Below, one piece after another: positions 1-8,101 of a DNA stretch of 64,000 nucleotides. Origin of the DNA: DTYU01 sp040757355 (GTDB lineage: Bacteria; Bacillota; Desulfotomaculia; Desulfotomaculales; Ammonificaceae); contig JBFLWY010000006.1 of the NCBI GenBank assembly GCA_040757355.1, forward strand, positions 1-64,000, read 5' to 3'. A program made the translations under genes and the position numbers. The notes under the pieces are model-generated. The model was given only the letters and a program-made list of their open reading frames with translations, made no database searches and was not told the DNA's origin. How positions within the stretch are numbered: position 1 is the stretch's first letter; every line of letters begins with the position of its first letter.

Positions 1-207
1 GGCTTTATCGTTAAGACGGTCGTTTTAGACGAACTGCTGCCGGGGATGGTCCTTGCGGACGATATCAGGGATCATCGCGGTGTCATGCTGGTTCCCAAGG
101 GCTACGAGATTACGGAGGTGTTGAAGACGCGGCTTCTGAACTTCGCTCGTTTCGGCAGCGTCACCGAGCCGATAAAGATTCTGGAGCCGATAGCGGCCGT
201 CCGCTAA
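1..207 (+). CDS. C-terminal fragment of a protein cut by the window edge
   Basis: An open frame runs from the first base to a TAA at 205-207 and gives 68 residues. The start lies outside the window. The segment LLPGMVLADDI, then a short turn and LLVPKGYEIT-like residues, resembles the tail that follows receiver or HD-type domains in some bacterial signalling proteins. That resemblance is weak and I assign no function. It converges on the minus-strand UPF0280 gene, whose stop overlaps its last codons. Confidence 0.6.
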   Translation, partial: GFIVKTVVLDELLPGMVLADDIRDHRGVMLVPKGYEITEVLKTRLLNFARFGSVTEPIKILEPIAAVR

Positions 208-944
208 AGATCGGTTGGTACAAGCTTCACCTTCCCCCAGGCGGCCAGATTTTCGCCGGTGACGACTATGGCGCCGGTGATGCCGGGGATGGTCCGGGCG
301 AAGGCGAGCGCTTTTTCAATGTCGGCGGCCGTTTGCACCAGGTTGCCGGTGGCGGTGGCCACTGCGTCGGCCAGCGTGGCAGATGGGGCAAGGATTACGG
401 CGGCGTCGGCCCGGCCGAGGCTTAAAGAGTGGCCGACCGTGCCCGAAGAAGTGCAGACGCCGAGCGGTGTCATCTCCGGCGGGATTTCTATCGCCACCCG
501 GTTGGAGAGGGGCGATTCGCCGGCAAAGATCCCCACCCGTCGTTTGCGTGTAGATTTAAGGTAGATGTCGCCGCCGTTTTCCACCACCACGTCCCGGGAG
601 TAGCGGGCCAGAAGCCGCCCCACCAGGTCGGCGAAAGCCCCGGCGACCGCTGCCATGGGGCCGACGCCGCACGCTGCTCCCGCTTCGGCCATGGCCACCG
701 CGATTTCCGGAGCTTCCGCGAGTGGGCGGTGCGGCTTGAGGGTTTTTAAGAAGACGGGGTCCTTTTCAATATAGGCCTCAAGCACTGCCCGCTCCTGTTT
801 GACCTTTTTCTCGACCAGCCAGACGAGATCCGGTGTGAAGCGCTCCGCACGGACCCCGATGCAGAGGTCGGTCTCCTTCACCTTAACCTCGAAAAAGAAA
901 AGGTCCTCCTCGCGGAGGAGCGCACGGTAGGACCTCCGGGCCAA
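204..944 (-). CDS. UPF0280 family protein (ApbE-like fold)
   Basis: This encodes 246 residues with UPF0280 features: KETDLCIGV near the N-terminus, a Gly/Ala-rich segment GVGPMAAVAGAFAD, the VVENGGDIYL block and TSSGTVGHSLSLG. UPF0280 proteins are related to ApbE-type flavin-transfer folds and their role is poorly known. The frame stays open upstream to 1121, but that extension lies inside the ferredoxin gene. I place the start at the TTG at 944, one base after the ferredoxin stop, with GGAGG about 12 bases upstream. It is the third gene of a SAM-riboswitch operon with the DUF39 and NIL-ferredoxin genes, so a part in homocysteine synthesis or its cofactor supply is the best inference. Confidence 0.85.
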   Translation of the reverse strand: MARRSYRALLREEDLFFFEVKVKETDLCIGVRAERFTPDLVWLVEKKVKQERAVLEAYIEKDPVFLKTLKPHRPLAEAPEIAVAMAEAGAACGVGPMAAVAGAFADLVGRLLARYSRDVVVENGGDIYLKSTRKRRVGIFAGESPLSNRVAIEIPPEMTPLGVCTSSGTVGHSLSLGRADAAVILAPSATLADAVATATGNLVQTAADIEKALAFARTIPGITGAIVVTGENLAAWGKVKLVPTDL

Positions 945-945
945 C

Positions 946-1347
946 CTAAATACGAACCTCCATTGCCCGCACCGGGCACGCCCGGACGCAGAGCTGGCAC
1001 ACGACGCAAGACTCGCTGTCAAAACGGACGAGCATCGACGGACGCTCCATGTAAAGCGCACCGGACGGGCATATTGCCGTGCAGGCTCCGCAGTGGGTGC
1101 ACTGCTCTTCGTTGCGGACAATCTCTTCGGTTAAAGGCTGAACAACGACGCCCTGTCGGCGGAGGAATTCAAGACCCTCCACGGCTTTTTCGCCGGTAAC
1201 GTCGAGGACCATTGTTCCCTCCTTGTGGGGATTAATGTTTGCCTTCAAGATGTTAATCATTAAATCATAGTCCTTGACAAGGTGAAAGATTATCGGTTTG
1301 TCAGCTATGGCCGCTGGAAAACGGAGCACCACCTTGCTCGGCGCCAT
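946..1347 (-). CDS. NIL-domain ferredoxin, homocysteine biosynthesis partner
   Basis: The protein has 133 residues. The N-terminal 75 or so form a NIL (ACT-like) domain, as found in methionine importer ATPases. The C-terminal half carries two 4Fe-4S motifs, CTHCGACTAICP and CVVCQLCVRACP. This architecture matches MA1822-type proteins of Methanosarcina, which work with the DUF39 protein MA1821 to make homocysteine from aspartate semialdehyde and sulfide. Here it follows the DUF39 gene with touching ends at 1347. It would deliver electrons and perhaps sense sulfur amino acids through the NIL domain; both are inferences. Confidence 0.88.
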   Translation of the reverse strand: MAPSKVVLRFPAAIADKPIIFHLVKDYDLMINILKANINPHKEGTMVLDVTGEKAVEGLEFLRRQGVVVQPLTEEIVRNEEQCTHCGACTAICPSGALYMERPSMLVRFDSESCVVCQLCVRACPVRAMEVRI

Positions 1348-2564
1348 CAGCCATTCCTCCTTTCAGGGCCGCGAATTTCAAGGGTCTTAGGCGCAATACC
1401 GGCATCGGGGCCGGGGAGAAGCCAGACCGGTTCACCGAGAAGAAATTTTCCTTCCGAAATCCACTGTTTAAGAATAACGCAGATTTCGCGTGCCCTGGTG
1501 TAACTTGACAGGGGAGCGGTCGGTACCTCTTTCCCCTCAATCTTTATTCGGCCCGACTTGAGTTCGGCATAGCTGACGAAGCCTAAGTTGCCGGGCCGGC
1601 GGTTCGGGTAGGCCTCGGCATAATCCACCACCGGTGCGTAAAGCTCGGCATCCGTCCGGGAGGCATAGTAACAGACCTCCTCGTTCAATAGCGGGATGGG
1701 CACGCCGATTCCAACGGAAAGAGTTGCGCCGTAACCCAGCATGCTCGTCCCCCGGAGCCACTTGGGACTCATCTGCTTGAGGTCGCCGATGACGGCAAGG
1801 GTGCCACCGGAGGGAACGCGCGGCGCTTCTTCCGGCAGCGAAGGAATACCGGGGAAGTGCTGTGTACCGTTCCAGGCAACATACCCGATACCGCCTCCGA
1901 GAAAGATGCGCGTACCGATTCCGATCGTTCGGAAGTACGGGTCCTTGAGCAGCGGGCTGATCTGGGCGGAAGTTGAATAGTGGGCATTCCCGATATGCGG
2001 TCTTAAAACCCCCATATAAGTGTAAAGCGTCTTTGCCCCGGTGTTTACAGCGCACGCGTAGTTTTGGTACGCGTTACGGGGATTGAAAAGCACCGCTTCG
2101 TTAAGATCATTAATTGAAACTACCGTTTCGATTTCCCGGCGCGGGTAGCAGTCGGTTCCGTACCCGGCAGCTTTCAGCCGTATCTGTTTCCCGGCCGCGA
2201 AGTCCTCAATTACGTGACCGCCGCCATAGCGGAATTCCCCGGGGTGGTTTTTGTTCAGGGGGTCCTCTTCTGGAAGGGCAGTGGCTCCCAGAAAGGCGTC
2301 AACGGCTGCGAGGCCTGCGTAAGCCGGAACCCCGTTCAGCCACACCCGGTTGAACTTTATGCGGGGAGCGCTGTGCCCGAAATTAAAATAGGCGCCCGAC
2401 GAGCACATCGGGGCGAAGGTGCCGGTAGTGACGACGTCAACCTCTTTGGCGGTCCGGGAAACCCCTTTTTCAGCCACCAGTTGAATGAGTTCTTCGGCGG
2501 TTACCACCACCGCCTTGCCCGACTTGATTTTGGCGTTGATTTCTTGAAATGTTTTGTCAGACAC
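1347..2564 (-). CDS. Homocysteine biosynthesis protein (DUF39/COG1900)
   Basis: This encodes 405 residues starting at a GTG (2564) preceded by AAGGAGG. It reads MSDKTFQEINAKIKSGKAVV, then VDVVTTGTFAPMCSSGAYFN, and continues over the full DUF39 family length. DUF39 proteins (MA1821 in Methanosarcina) take part in conversion of aspartate semialdehyde to homocysteine with sulfide. The cysteine in the APMCSSG motif is a conserved-looking candidate active residue. It is the first gene of the operon DUF39, NIL-ferredoxin, UPF0280, and sits directly behind a SAM-I riboswitch. That fits control by the end product methionine/SAM. Confidence 0.9.
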   Translation of the reverse strand: MSDKTFQEINAKIKSGKAVVVTAEELIQLVAEKGVSRTAKEVDVVTTGTFAPMCSSGAYFNFGHSAPRIKFNRVWLNGVPAYAGLAAVDAFLGATALPEEDPLNKNHPGEFRYGGGHVIEDFAAGKQIRLKAAGYGTDCYPRREIETVVSINDLNEAVLFNPRNAYQNYACAVNTGAKTLYTYMGVLRPHIGNAHYSTSAQISPLLKDPYFRTIGIGTRIFLGGGIGYVAWNGTQHFPGIPSLPEEAPRVPSGGTLAVIGDLKQMSPKWLRGTSMLGYGATLSVGIGVPIPLLNEEVCYYASRTDAELYAPVVDYAEAYPNRRPGNLGFVSYAELKSGRIKIEGKEVPTAPLSSYTRAREICVILKQWISEGKFLLGEPVWLLPGPDAGIAPKTLEIRGPERRNG

Positions 2565-2603
2565 GTCAATCCTCCTTGTCCTGCACCTGGCGCTCCGCCC
2601 CGA

Positions 2604-2637
2604 GCAAAATTTGAGCCTCTTCCAACAAGAAGAGGCT
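2604..2637 (-). terminator. Riboswitch-controlled intrinsic terminator
   Basis: On the minus strand a 9-bp stem AGCCTCTTC/GAAGAGGCT (2614-2637) with a six-base loop is followed by CAAATTTTG. It lies between the SAM aptamer and the DUF39 ribosome binding site. It is therefore the expression platform: SAM binding should favour this hairpin and stop transcription. Confidence 0.8.
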
Positions 2638-2655
2638 GCGATTGCGTTCGTAGCA

Positions 2656-2783
2656 CTCTTATCTGCCAGAAGAGAACATCTAGCTCTCCCTGCAGGAATT
2701 AGCACCTGGCTGGTATGCACCAAGGGCATTCAGCTGGTTGCCGGGCTTCATCGGGCCAGTCCCTCCGCCGCTCTGGATAAGAG
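2656..2783 (-). promoter_or_regulatory. SAM-I riboswitch (S-box) aptamer
   Basis: The minus strand shows the S-box core in order: CTTATCCAGAG at the 5' end, GGCGGAGGGACTGGCCC, GATGAAGCCCGGCAACC, GGTGCTAATTCCTGCAG, and AGATAAGAG closing P1. P1 pairs CTCTTATC at 2776-2783 with GATAAGAG at 2656-2663. This is a near-consensus SAM-I aptamer. It is followed by a terminator and then the homocysteine operon. Confidence 0.95.
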
Positions 2784-2814
2784 CCCAGGTTTTAAATTGT
2801 CACGTTTCTCCCTC

Positions 2815-2843
2815 AAATTATCAGTTTTCAGTTGGTCTGTCAA
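2815..2843 (-). promoter_or_regulatory. Sigma-A promoter of the SAM-riboswitch operon
   Basis: On the minus strand TTGACA (2838-2843) is separated by 17 bases from TAATTT (2815-2820). Transcription would begin near 2808, some 25 bases before the riboswitch. The -35 box lies within the last codons of the upstream DUF2889 gene, so the operon has its own promoter. Confidence 0.75.
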
Positions 2844-3681
2844 GATGTTTTTCCATATGCCTAATGCCGCTGAGGTTATCACGGAGCAGGGCGGCTGACT
2901 CAAAGACAAGCTCAATCAAATGTACACACCCATCGCCCGCCCCAAGTAACCTTTCAATCTCAGTACGTTCGGCAGTAAGGAGGTTTATCCCCTTTAAACG
3001 CTCCACAAATGTTGCGGCATCAGGGCATACCATATCGGGTGCCCTGATAACGGTACCGGTTGCCTCACGAACGGTTTCCCCGGCGGGGTCGAGTTCTATC
3101 GTGAGGGCCATCTCATGGAAAGAATCGGTCATAGAGGCCCGCAACTGAAGACCCTTATTGCAGCGGTTAATGGAAAGGGTCTTGAACCGGTTAAAAAGGT
3201 TGGTTCCGGGCTTCCGGCCGCTGACATATTCTCCCCAGCTTCGCTGAACGGCTTCCAGGTTGCTGTAATAACGGCAGCTCCCGAGGTAGAAGTCTTTCCA
3301 GTACTCAACATAGTCTTCTATTGAGGGGAACCCGCGCTCGCTGATCAAGTATGATTCGGCCTGGATCAGCGCGCGAACGTTTTCGAGAAAAAGCTCCGTC
3401 GCTACAGGCGGGTAAGGGGTTAGTGCCCGGCTGAAGGATTTTCCGCAGCCGAAATAGGCGATGATACCCTTTAAAAGGGGAAGCTCGATTAAAGCCGGGA
3501 GGGTTGGGTCTTGGGAGCGATTAACCTCCCAGCGCGCCTTGACAATTTCGAAGCTTCGCGGTTTGACCCACAACTGTGCGAGCATCTCGTTTCCGGTTGC
3601 ACACTGGTTTGTTTGGGAAAGGAGAAGATCGTCAAGGCGGTGCACGCTCGAAAGGCGTTTTTGGTGGACAAGGGGGATCAT
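2821..3681 (-). CDS. DUF2889 domain protein
   Basis: The protein has 286 residues. The C-terminal part (about residues 170-280) reads like DUF2889: CNKGLQLRASMTDSFHEMAL, then IRAPDMVCPDAATFVERLKG and GCVHLIELVFESAA. The N-terminal 160 residues are unfamiliar. The frame is open to 3711, but the ATG at 3681 has GGAGGG 11 bases upstream and is preferred. Function is unknown. It lies upstream of the homocysteine operon on the same strand but is separated from it by that operon's own promoter. Confidence 0.7.
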   Translation of the reverse strand: MIPLVHQKRLSSVHRLDDLLLSQTNQCATGNEMLAQLWVKPRSFEIVKARWEVNRSQDPTLPALIELPLLKGIIAYFGCGKSFSRALTPYPPVATELFLENVRALIQAESYLISERGFPSIEDYVEYWKDFYLGSCRYYSNLEAVQRSWGEYVSGRKPGTNLFNRFKTLSINRCNKGLQLRASMTDSFHEMALTIELDPAGETVREATGTVIRAPDMVCPDAATFVERLKGINLLTAERTEIERLLGAGDGCVHLIELVFESAALLRDNLSGIRHMEKHLDRPTEN

Positions 3682-3884
3682 TGAACTGCATCCCTCCATC
3701 ACTCTAACCACAAGCCATATTTTATCAATAGTCGGCGGAATTGTACAAGTCGTTTTTCGCAGCAGAGACTATTGAAACACCCTAACCCACAGATGGCCAG
3801 CCTATTATTCGGCAAGCCGGTACAGGCTTGATCCTAAAGAAGATTTTAGCCGCGTTTCCGCATTTATGAGTTTTTAGAAAGATG

Positions 3885-3914
3885 TAGACTGCGGCGGGGC
3901 TTTGAGATTATAAT
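3885..3914 (+). promoter_or_regulatory. Promoter of the CGGC-domain gene
   Basis: A perfect -10 TATAAT (3909-3914) lies 18 bases after TAGACT (3885-3890), which matches four of six -35 positions. The start of translation is 38 bases downstream. The rest of the 3682-3884 gap holds nothing I can assign. Confidence 0.6.
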
Positions 3915-3951
3915 ACATATGTTTAAAATTTTGTACCGGGAGGGAGATAGA

Positions 3952-4311
3952 ATGGCCCGTATCATAATCATGTCCTGCAAGAAGATTCGGGACATCAGTT
4001 GTGTTTCTTGCATCAAGTGTTTCAAGGCGATGGCGGAGCGGGTAGGGGAATTTGAAAGGTACAAGGACGAACCATTAGAGGTAGTGGGAATGGGGGACTG
4101 CGGCGATTGTCCGGGTCTGATTTTGCCTAAATTCGCGTTAGTCAGCGATATCGCAAAGGCCTACGGACGCGATTTTGATGCGGTACATCTTGCCACATGT
4201 ATTGTTAAAGCTACCACAACGGCCAAGTGCCCCATAGACATAGAGGGCATGGCAAAGAAACTGAAAGAGAAATTTGGGAAAGAGGTAGTTGTTGGAACGC
4301 ATCCCTGGTAA
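3952..4311 (+). CDS. CGGC-domain protein
   Basis: This encodes 119 residues from an ATG behind GGGAGGG. It is rich in cysteines: MSCKKIRD, SCVSCIKC, GMGDCGDCPGL and ATCIVK. The order fits the CGGC domain family of small putative metal-binding proteins, although the naming motif is CGDC here. An upstream in-frame ATG at 3919 overlaps the promoter and is rejected. It is monocistronic, with its own promoter and a strong terminator. Function is unknown. Confidence 0.78.
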   Translation: MARIIIMSCKKIRDISCVSCIKCFKAMAERVGEFERYKDEPLEVVGMGDCGDCPGLILPKFALVSDIAKAYGRDFDAVHLATCIVKATTTAKCPIDIEGMAKKLKEKFGKEVVVGTHPW

Positions 4312-4328
4312 GGGTGTGCGCCCGTTTT

Positions 4329-4371
4329 AGCCCTGGGGGCCGGATCCGCCTCTCCGGGGCTTTTTATTTTT
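4329..4371 (+). terminator. Intrinsic terminator after the CGGC gene
   Basis: AGCCCTGG pairs with CCGGGGCT (one T-G pair) and is followed by TTTTTATTTTT. Confidence 0.8.
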
Positions 4372-4521
4372 AAATCCAATTGACCGATATAACTATTGGA
4401 CACTTGTTTGTATAGAAAGGGAATAGGCTGGGAAAAGCGAATAAGTGGGTATCGGACGGGAGAATATCCGGGAACTGTTAACACAAGGGCATTTCGGTTT
4501 GACTGACTGGAGGACGGAGTC

Positions 4522-5649
4522 TTGCGGGTAGGAGTCTTTACAGACAGTTATCGGCCGTACACGAGTGGAGTCGTGCGGTCTATTGAGACCTTCCGGGCCG
4601 AACTTGAGGCAGAAGGAATATCTTTTTTCATATTCGCACCGAATTACCCAGGCGTTGATCCGGAGGACAGGGTTTTCCGTTTCCCGTCATTTCCGGCGCC
4701 GACGAACCCGGACTTTACGTTAGCAATCCCGTTTTCATTTCGACTTGCCGGGACGGTTAAAAACATGAAACTGGATATAGTACATGTTCATTCACCGTTT
4801 ATGCTTGGAAAGCTAGGTGCAAGGTGGGCAAGGCGGCTTGGCATACCCTTGGTTTTCACGTACCACACACTGTACGAGGAATACGTTCATTATTTTCCTT
4901 TTTTCAAGAATATTGCGCGTCAGGTAACGCGTAAATACACAATAAGCTTTTGCAATCGCTGCGATCTGATTCTGACGCCGACTGAGATAATTAAGGAGTA
5001 TCTGCTAAAATCCGGAGTCTTTACCCGGGTCGAAAGCCTTCCCACCGGTATCGACTTGAAAGCTTTTAGGGGTGGCGACAGGCAAGGTTTCCGTCAACGT
5101 TACGGGATAGGCGTTGATGAGTTGGTACTTCTATACGTCGGACGGATGGGAAAAGAGAAAAATGTTGGGTTCCTGTTGCGGGCATTTCGCGGTGTTTGCG
5201 ATCGGGTTCAAAGGATATGGCTCGTTCTCGTGGGAGGTGGGCCGGCAAGGGAAGGGCTTGCGGAAGAGGCCAAGAGCTTAGGGGTGGCAGACCGGATTGT
5301 TTTTACCGGTCCGGTACCACCGGATAAAGTGAAGGACTGTTATGCCGCCGGCGATATCTTTGTAATATCTTCACTGACCGAGACGCAGGGACTGGTAGTC
5401 GGCGAAGCGAAAGCTGCGGGCCTGCCTGCGGTTGCTGTCGGAGCTCAGGGAGTGAGTGAAATGGTCAACGATGGGGTTGACGGCTTTTTAACCCCTTTAG
5501 ATGAAGGAATTTTTACTGCAAGGGTCTGCCAGCTTGCGGAAGATTCCGTTCTCCGCCGGAGAATGAGCAAAAACGCGTTACTGAACGCCGAAAAGATCGC
5601 TGCAACAAGGATGGCAATGCGACTCAAACGCCTGTACCAGGAGTTGTGA
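4522..5649 (+). CDS. Glycosyltransferase family 4
   Basis: This encodes 375 residues starting at TTG with GGAGG eight bases upstream. The N-terminal acceptor domain begins MRVGVFTDSYRPYTSGVVRS and contains the HVHSPF and TYHTLYEEY segments. The C-terminal GT-B nucleotide-sugar domain has LYVGRMGKEKNV, and FVISSLTETQGLVVGEAKAAG with the EX7E pattern. It resembles GT4 enzymes that glycosylate diacylglycerol or phosphatidylinositol, such as PimB-like and glucosyl-DAG synthases. The donor and acceptor cannot be told from sequence. It stands alone, with a repeat-rich gap downstream. Confidence 0.88.
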   Translation: MRVGVFTDSYRPYTSGVVRSIETFRAELEAEGISFFIFAPNYPGVDPEDRVFRFPSFPAPTNPDFTLAIPFSFRLAGTVKNMKLDIVHVHSPFMLGKLGARWARRLGIPLVFTYHTLYEEYVHYFPFFKNIARQVTRKYTISFCNRCDLILTPTEIIKEYLLKSGVFTRVESLPTGIDLKAFRGGDRQGFRQRYGIGVDELVLLYVGRMGKEKNVGFLLRAFRGVCDRVQRIWLVLVGGGPAREGLAEEAKSLGVADRIVFTGPVPPDKVKDCYAAGDIFVISSLTETQGLVVGEAKAAGLPAVAVGAQGVSEMVNDGVDGFLTPLDEGIFTARVCQLAEDSVLRRRMSKNALLNAEKIAATRMAMRLKRLYQEL

Positions 5650-5725
5650 CTTTGAACCGTGAACTGACCCCAAAGGTCCATCACTTTCAGTCTAACGTCG
5701 AACGCAGAACGTTGAACGGACCCCA
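5650..5725 (+). repeat. GACC/GGTC short repeat (family 2)
   Basis: The stretch contains GTGAACTGACCCCAAAGGTC followed by CATCA and an AACGCAGAACGTTGAACG tail. Similar sequences occur near 26.7-26.87 kb on this strand and near 29.13 and 33.06 kb on the other, always between a gene and a neighbouring start. Confidence 0.6.
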
Positions 5726-5825
5726 CCCAGCACTCAATACACTTCTTGCACTTCGAAGGACAGACCTTCATTGAGCTTAATGAAGTGATAGCTTTCAAAC
5801 TTCAAGGATTACATTGAGTGCTGGG
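5726..5825. repeat. MITE-like repeat copy A
   Basis: A 100-bp unit with perfect 13-bp terminal inverted repeats CCCAGCACTCAAT and ATTGAGTGCTGGG. The interior has further partial dyads. It lies in the leader of the DegS-like kinase gene. The sequence just after it, GTCAGTATAAGGTT, recurs after copy E upstream of hom. Confidence 0.85.
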
Positions 5826-5879
5826 ATGTCAGTATAAGGTTGAACGTCTATTTACGGAGGAGAGCGAGGTGAGATATAA

Positions 5880-7019
5880 ATGGCCGGTTTCAAGTCGCTA
5901 GACGAAATAATTAAAGAAATAGTTGAGTTGATCGAAAAAAATAGAGAAGAGATATTTTCCATTGCCGAAGCAACCGACACTGAGCTAAAGCGGTTGCAAA
6001 AAGAGGTTGAGGAGGTCCGGGAACAGACTTTGGCAGTTATAGCCAAGGTAGACAGTTTGGAAAAAGAGGAAAAGAAAGCGCGAGTACGTCTGGCGCAGGT
6101 CAGCGCAGACTTTAAGAATTTTACGGAGGCTGATATTAAAGAGGCGTACGAAAACGCCCAAAAAATGCAGATTGAGCTCATCACCTTGCGGGCTAAGGAG
6201 ACCATGCTCCGGGCCAGGCGCGACGAGATGGAGCGGTCATTTAAGCGCCTTCTGGATACAAGACAGCGTGCCGACCGCCTAGCATCACGGGTAGGGGTAG
6301 TACTCGAGTACCTGAAGAAAGACTTACAGGAAGCGGCCGACCGGTTGGAGGGGATGCAGCAGTGGCAGCAGATGGCGCTGAGGATTCTTGAGGCTCAAGA
6401 GGAAGAGCGCCGGAGGGTGGCGCGGGAAATTCATGACGGACCTGCACAATCCATGGCCAATGTGGTAATGCGAGCCGAGTTTTGTTTGAAACTAATAGAA
6501 AAAGACCCGTCTAAACTCAGGGGGGAACTGATGACACTTCAAGATCTCGTACGTGACAGTCTTCAGGACACAAGAAAAATAATCTTCGACCTTCGTCCGA
6601 TGGCCTTGGACGACCTTGGTATAGCAGCAGCGTTAAAGAAGTTTGTGGAAAACTACAGAGAACAGTATGGGCTGCCCGTCGAATACCAATGTTTTGGTAA
6701 GCACAAACGTCTGCCACCGGCGGTGGAAGTGGCTATATTCCGAATCGTCCAGGAAGGGCTAAACAATATTTATAAGCATGCTAACGCTACGAGCGCAGTC
6801 GTTAAGATGGAGGTCTTACCGGATAAAGTAAACCTCATGATACGTGACAACGGAAAAGGTTTTAATGTGAACAAAATATTTAATGAAGCCGAACGAAAGG
6901 GTTACGGACTAATGGGGATTAGAGAACGCGTGCAGCTTTTAAACGGCGAACTGGATATACAATCTGCACCGGGGAACGGGACAAGCTTGAGCGTGACTAT
7001 AAACCTTCCAGTTGACTAA
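5880..7019 (+). CDS. DegS-like sensor histidine kinase
   Basis: The protein has 379 residues and no membrane segment. Residues 1 to about 150 are a long coiled coil like the DegS sensor region. The HisKA_3 dimerisation domain follows, with the phosphoacceptor His185 in VAREIHDGPAQS. The ATPase domain has VQEGLNNIYKHA (N box), RDNGKGF (G1) and GYGLMGIRERV (G2). It should phosphorylate the DegU-like regulator encoded 27 bases downstream. The pair lies just ahead of the Tad pilus genes, so control of pilus or social traits is a reasonable but untested guess. The start is ATG behind GAGGTGA. Confidence 0.9.
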   Translation: MAGFKSLDEIIKEIVELIEKNREEIFSIAEATDTELKRLQKEVEEVREQTLAVIAKVDSLEKEEKKARVRLAQVSADFKNFTEADIKEAYENAQKMQIELITLRAKETMLRARRDEMERSFKRLLDTRQRADRLASRVGVVLEYLKKDLQEAADRLEGMQQWQQMALRILEAQEEERRRVAREIHDGPAQSMANVVMRAEFCLKLIEKDPSKLRGELMTLQDLVRDSLQDTRKIIFDLRPMALDDLGIAAALKKFVENYREQYGLPVEYQCFGKHKRLPPAVEVAIFRIVQEGLNNIYKHANATSAVVKMEVLPDKVNLMIRDNGKGFNVNKIFNEAERKGYGLMGIRERVQLLNGELDIQSAPGNGTSLSVTINLPVD

Positions 7020-7046
7020 AAGTAGAAAACGTGGGAGGCATAATCG

Positions 7047-7682
7047 GTGATACGAGTACTGATCGTTGATGACCATGCCTTGATTCGGGACGGTTTAAAG
7101 AAGATCTTATCGGTAGAGCCCGGCATAACTGTCGTCGGGGAGGCCGCCGACGGACAGGAAGCGGTGGGATTTGTGAGGCGTGAGCCTGTCGACGTTGTTC
7201 TTCTCGATGTCAGCATGCCTGTAATGAACGGAATCGAAGCTTGCCGGGAGATTAAGAAGGCGAGACCGATGGTGGCGGTTGTGGCCCTTACAATCCATGA
7301 TCAGGAAGAGTACCTTTTTGAGATGATACGTGCGGGAGTATCCGGGTACGTTTTAAAGGACATCTCTTCGGGTAAGTTGGTAGAGACGATTTATGGAGTA
7401 GCGAGAGGTGAATCGTTCATTCCACCCCAAATGACGGCAAAAGTCTTTCAAGAATTCAACCGGCTTTCATTGCGCAGTAACCCGGACGGACTCACGGAGC
7501 GTGAGGTGGAGGTCTTACGGCTGGTTGCCGCCGGTGCCAGCAACCGGGAGATCGCGGGCAAGTTATATATTAGTGAAAAGACCGTTAAAAACCATATGTC
7601 GAATATTTTCCAAAAGATCGGGGTTGTCGACCGAACCCAAGCTGCTCTTTACGCCGTAAAACAACGTATTGTGGAACTATAA
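7047..7682 (+). CDS. DegU-like NarL-family response regulator
   Basis: This encodes 211 residues starting at GTG with GGGAGG eight bases upstream. The receiver domain has the acidic pair D8-D9, phosphoacceptor Asp54 in LLDVSMP and the conserved Lys in LKDIS. The C-terminal LuxR-type helix-turn-helix reads LTEREVEVLRLVAAGASNRE, then SEKTVKNHMSNIFQKIGV. It is the evident partner of the DegS-like kinase upstream. Confidence 0.92.
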   Translation: MIRVLIVDDHALIRDGLKKILSVEPGITVVGEAADGQEAVGFVRREPVDVVLLDVSMPVMNGIEACREIKKARPMVAVVALTIHDQEEYLFEMIRAGVSGYVLKDISSGKLVETIYGVARGESFIPPQMTAKVFQEFNRLSLRSNPDGLTEREVEVLRLVAAGASNREIAGKLYISEKTVKNHMSNIFQKIGVVDRTQAALYAVKQRIVEL

Positions 7683-7725
7683 ACGCGGTTACCTGTGTAT
7701 TAGATAATTAGAAACGCGTTTTTTT
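7681..7725 (+). terminator. Terminator after the degU-like gene
   Basis: AAACGCG pairs with CGCGTTT across a 27-base AT-rich loop, and the stem runs into a T run. It overlaps the stop codon of the regulator gene and separates it from the pilin genes. Confidence 0.55.
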
Positions 7726-7819
7726 ATATCCCTAAAAATGTCGAAATATCAAAGAATAGGTCGAATGTCCTACACAAAATGAGACTTTTCGACCCCCATA
7801 AAATAAGTCTAAGGCTCGA

Positions 7820-7835
7820 TGGCGCGCCCTCCGCA
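7820..7835 (+). promoter_or_regulatory. Possible sigma-54-type promoter before the Flp pilin
   Basis: TGGCGCGCCCTCCGCA matches the -24/-12 pattern TGGCACG-N4-TTGCA at nine of eleven fixed positions, with GG and GC correctly spaced. It lies 45 bases before the pilin ATG. No sigma-54 activator is in the window, and a chance match in GC-rich sequence is possible. Confidence 0.22.
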
Positions 7836-7880
7836 ATTGTTTATGATGGAACTGTAAATACCCCAAAGGAGGGACCAAGG

Positions 7881-8039
7881 ATGCAAACGATGCTGCAACT
7901 GCTGCTGAAGGAAGAAGGACAAGGAATGACAGAGTACGCGTTAATACTTTGCTTTGTGGCGCTTGTTGCTATAGGCGGGCTTGCTGTGTTAGGTCCTAAG
8001 ATCAGGGATGCGTACATTACAGTATCTAACAACTTTTAA
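7881..8039 (+). CDS. flp: Flp/Fap pilin 1
   Basis: A 52-residue Flp-type prepilin from an ATG behind AAAGGAGG. A short charged leader ends KEEGQG, followed by MTEYALIL and a hydrophobic helix to VLGPKIRDAY. In Flp pilins, cleavage falls after the Gly of the leader and the Glu/Tyr pair at +4/+5 is conserved. The earlier in-frame ATG at 7779 lacks a ribosome site. It is the major pilin candidate of the Tad locus. Confidence 0.9.
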   Translation: MQTMLQLLLKEEGQGMTEYALILCFVALVAIGGLAVLGPKIRDAYITVSNNF

Positions 8040-8101
8040 GCGGTAGCAAGCCCTTCGGGGTAAAGCAACCAGAGTAATCCAACAAAAAAGGAGGGATTAG
8101 C

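Noticed and set aside
945..1121. N-terminal extension of the UPF0280 frame to 1121
   Set aside because: It lies inside the NIL-ferredoxin gene in another frame, is Arg/Ser-rich low-quality sequence, and UPF0280 homologues begin near the TTG at 944.
3712..3880. Riboswitch in the gap before the CGGC gene
   Set aside because: Some short pairings are possible, but no known aptamer core (c-di-GMP, Moco, TPP, SAM) could be recognised.
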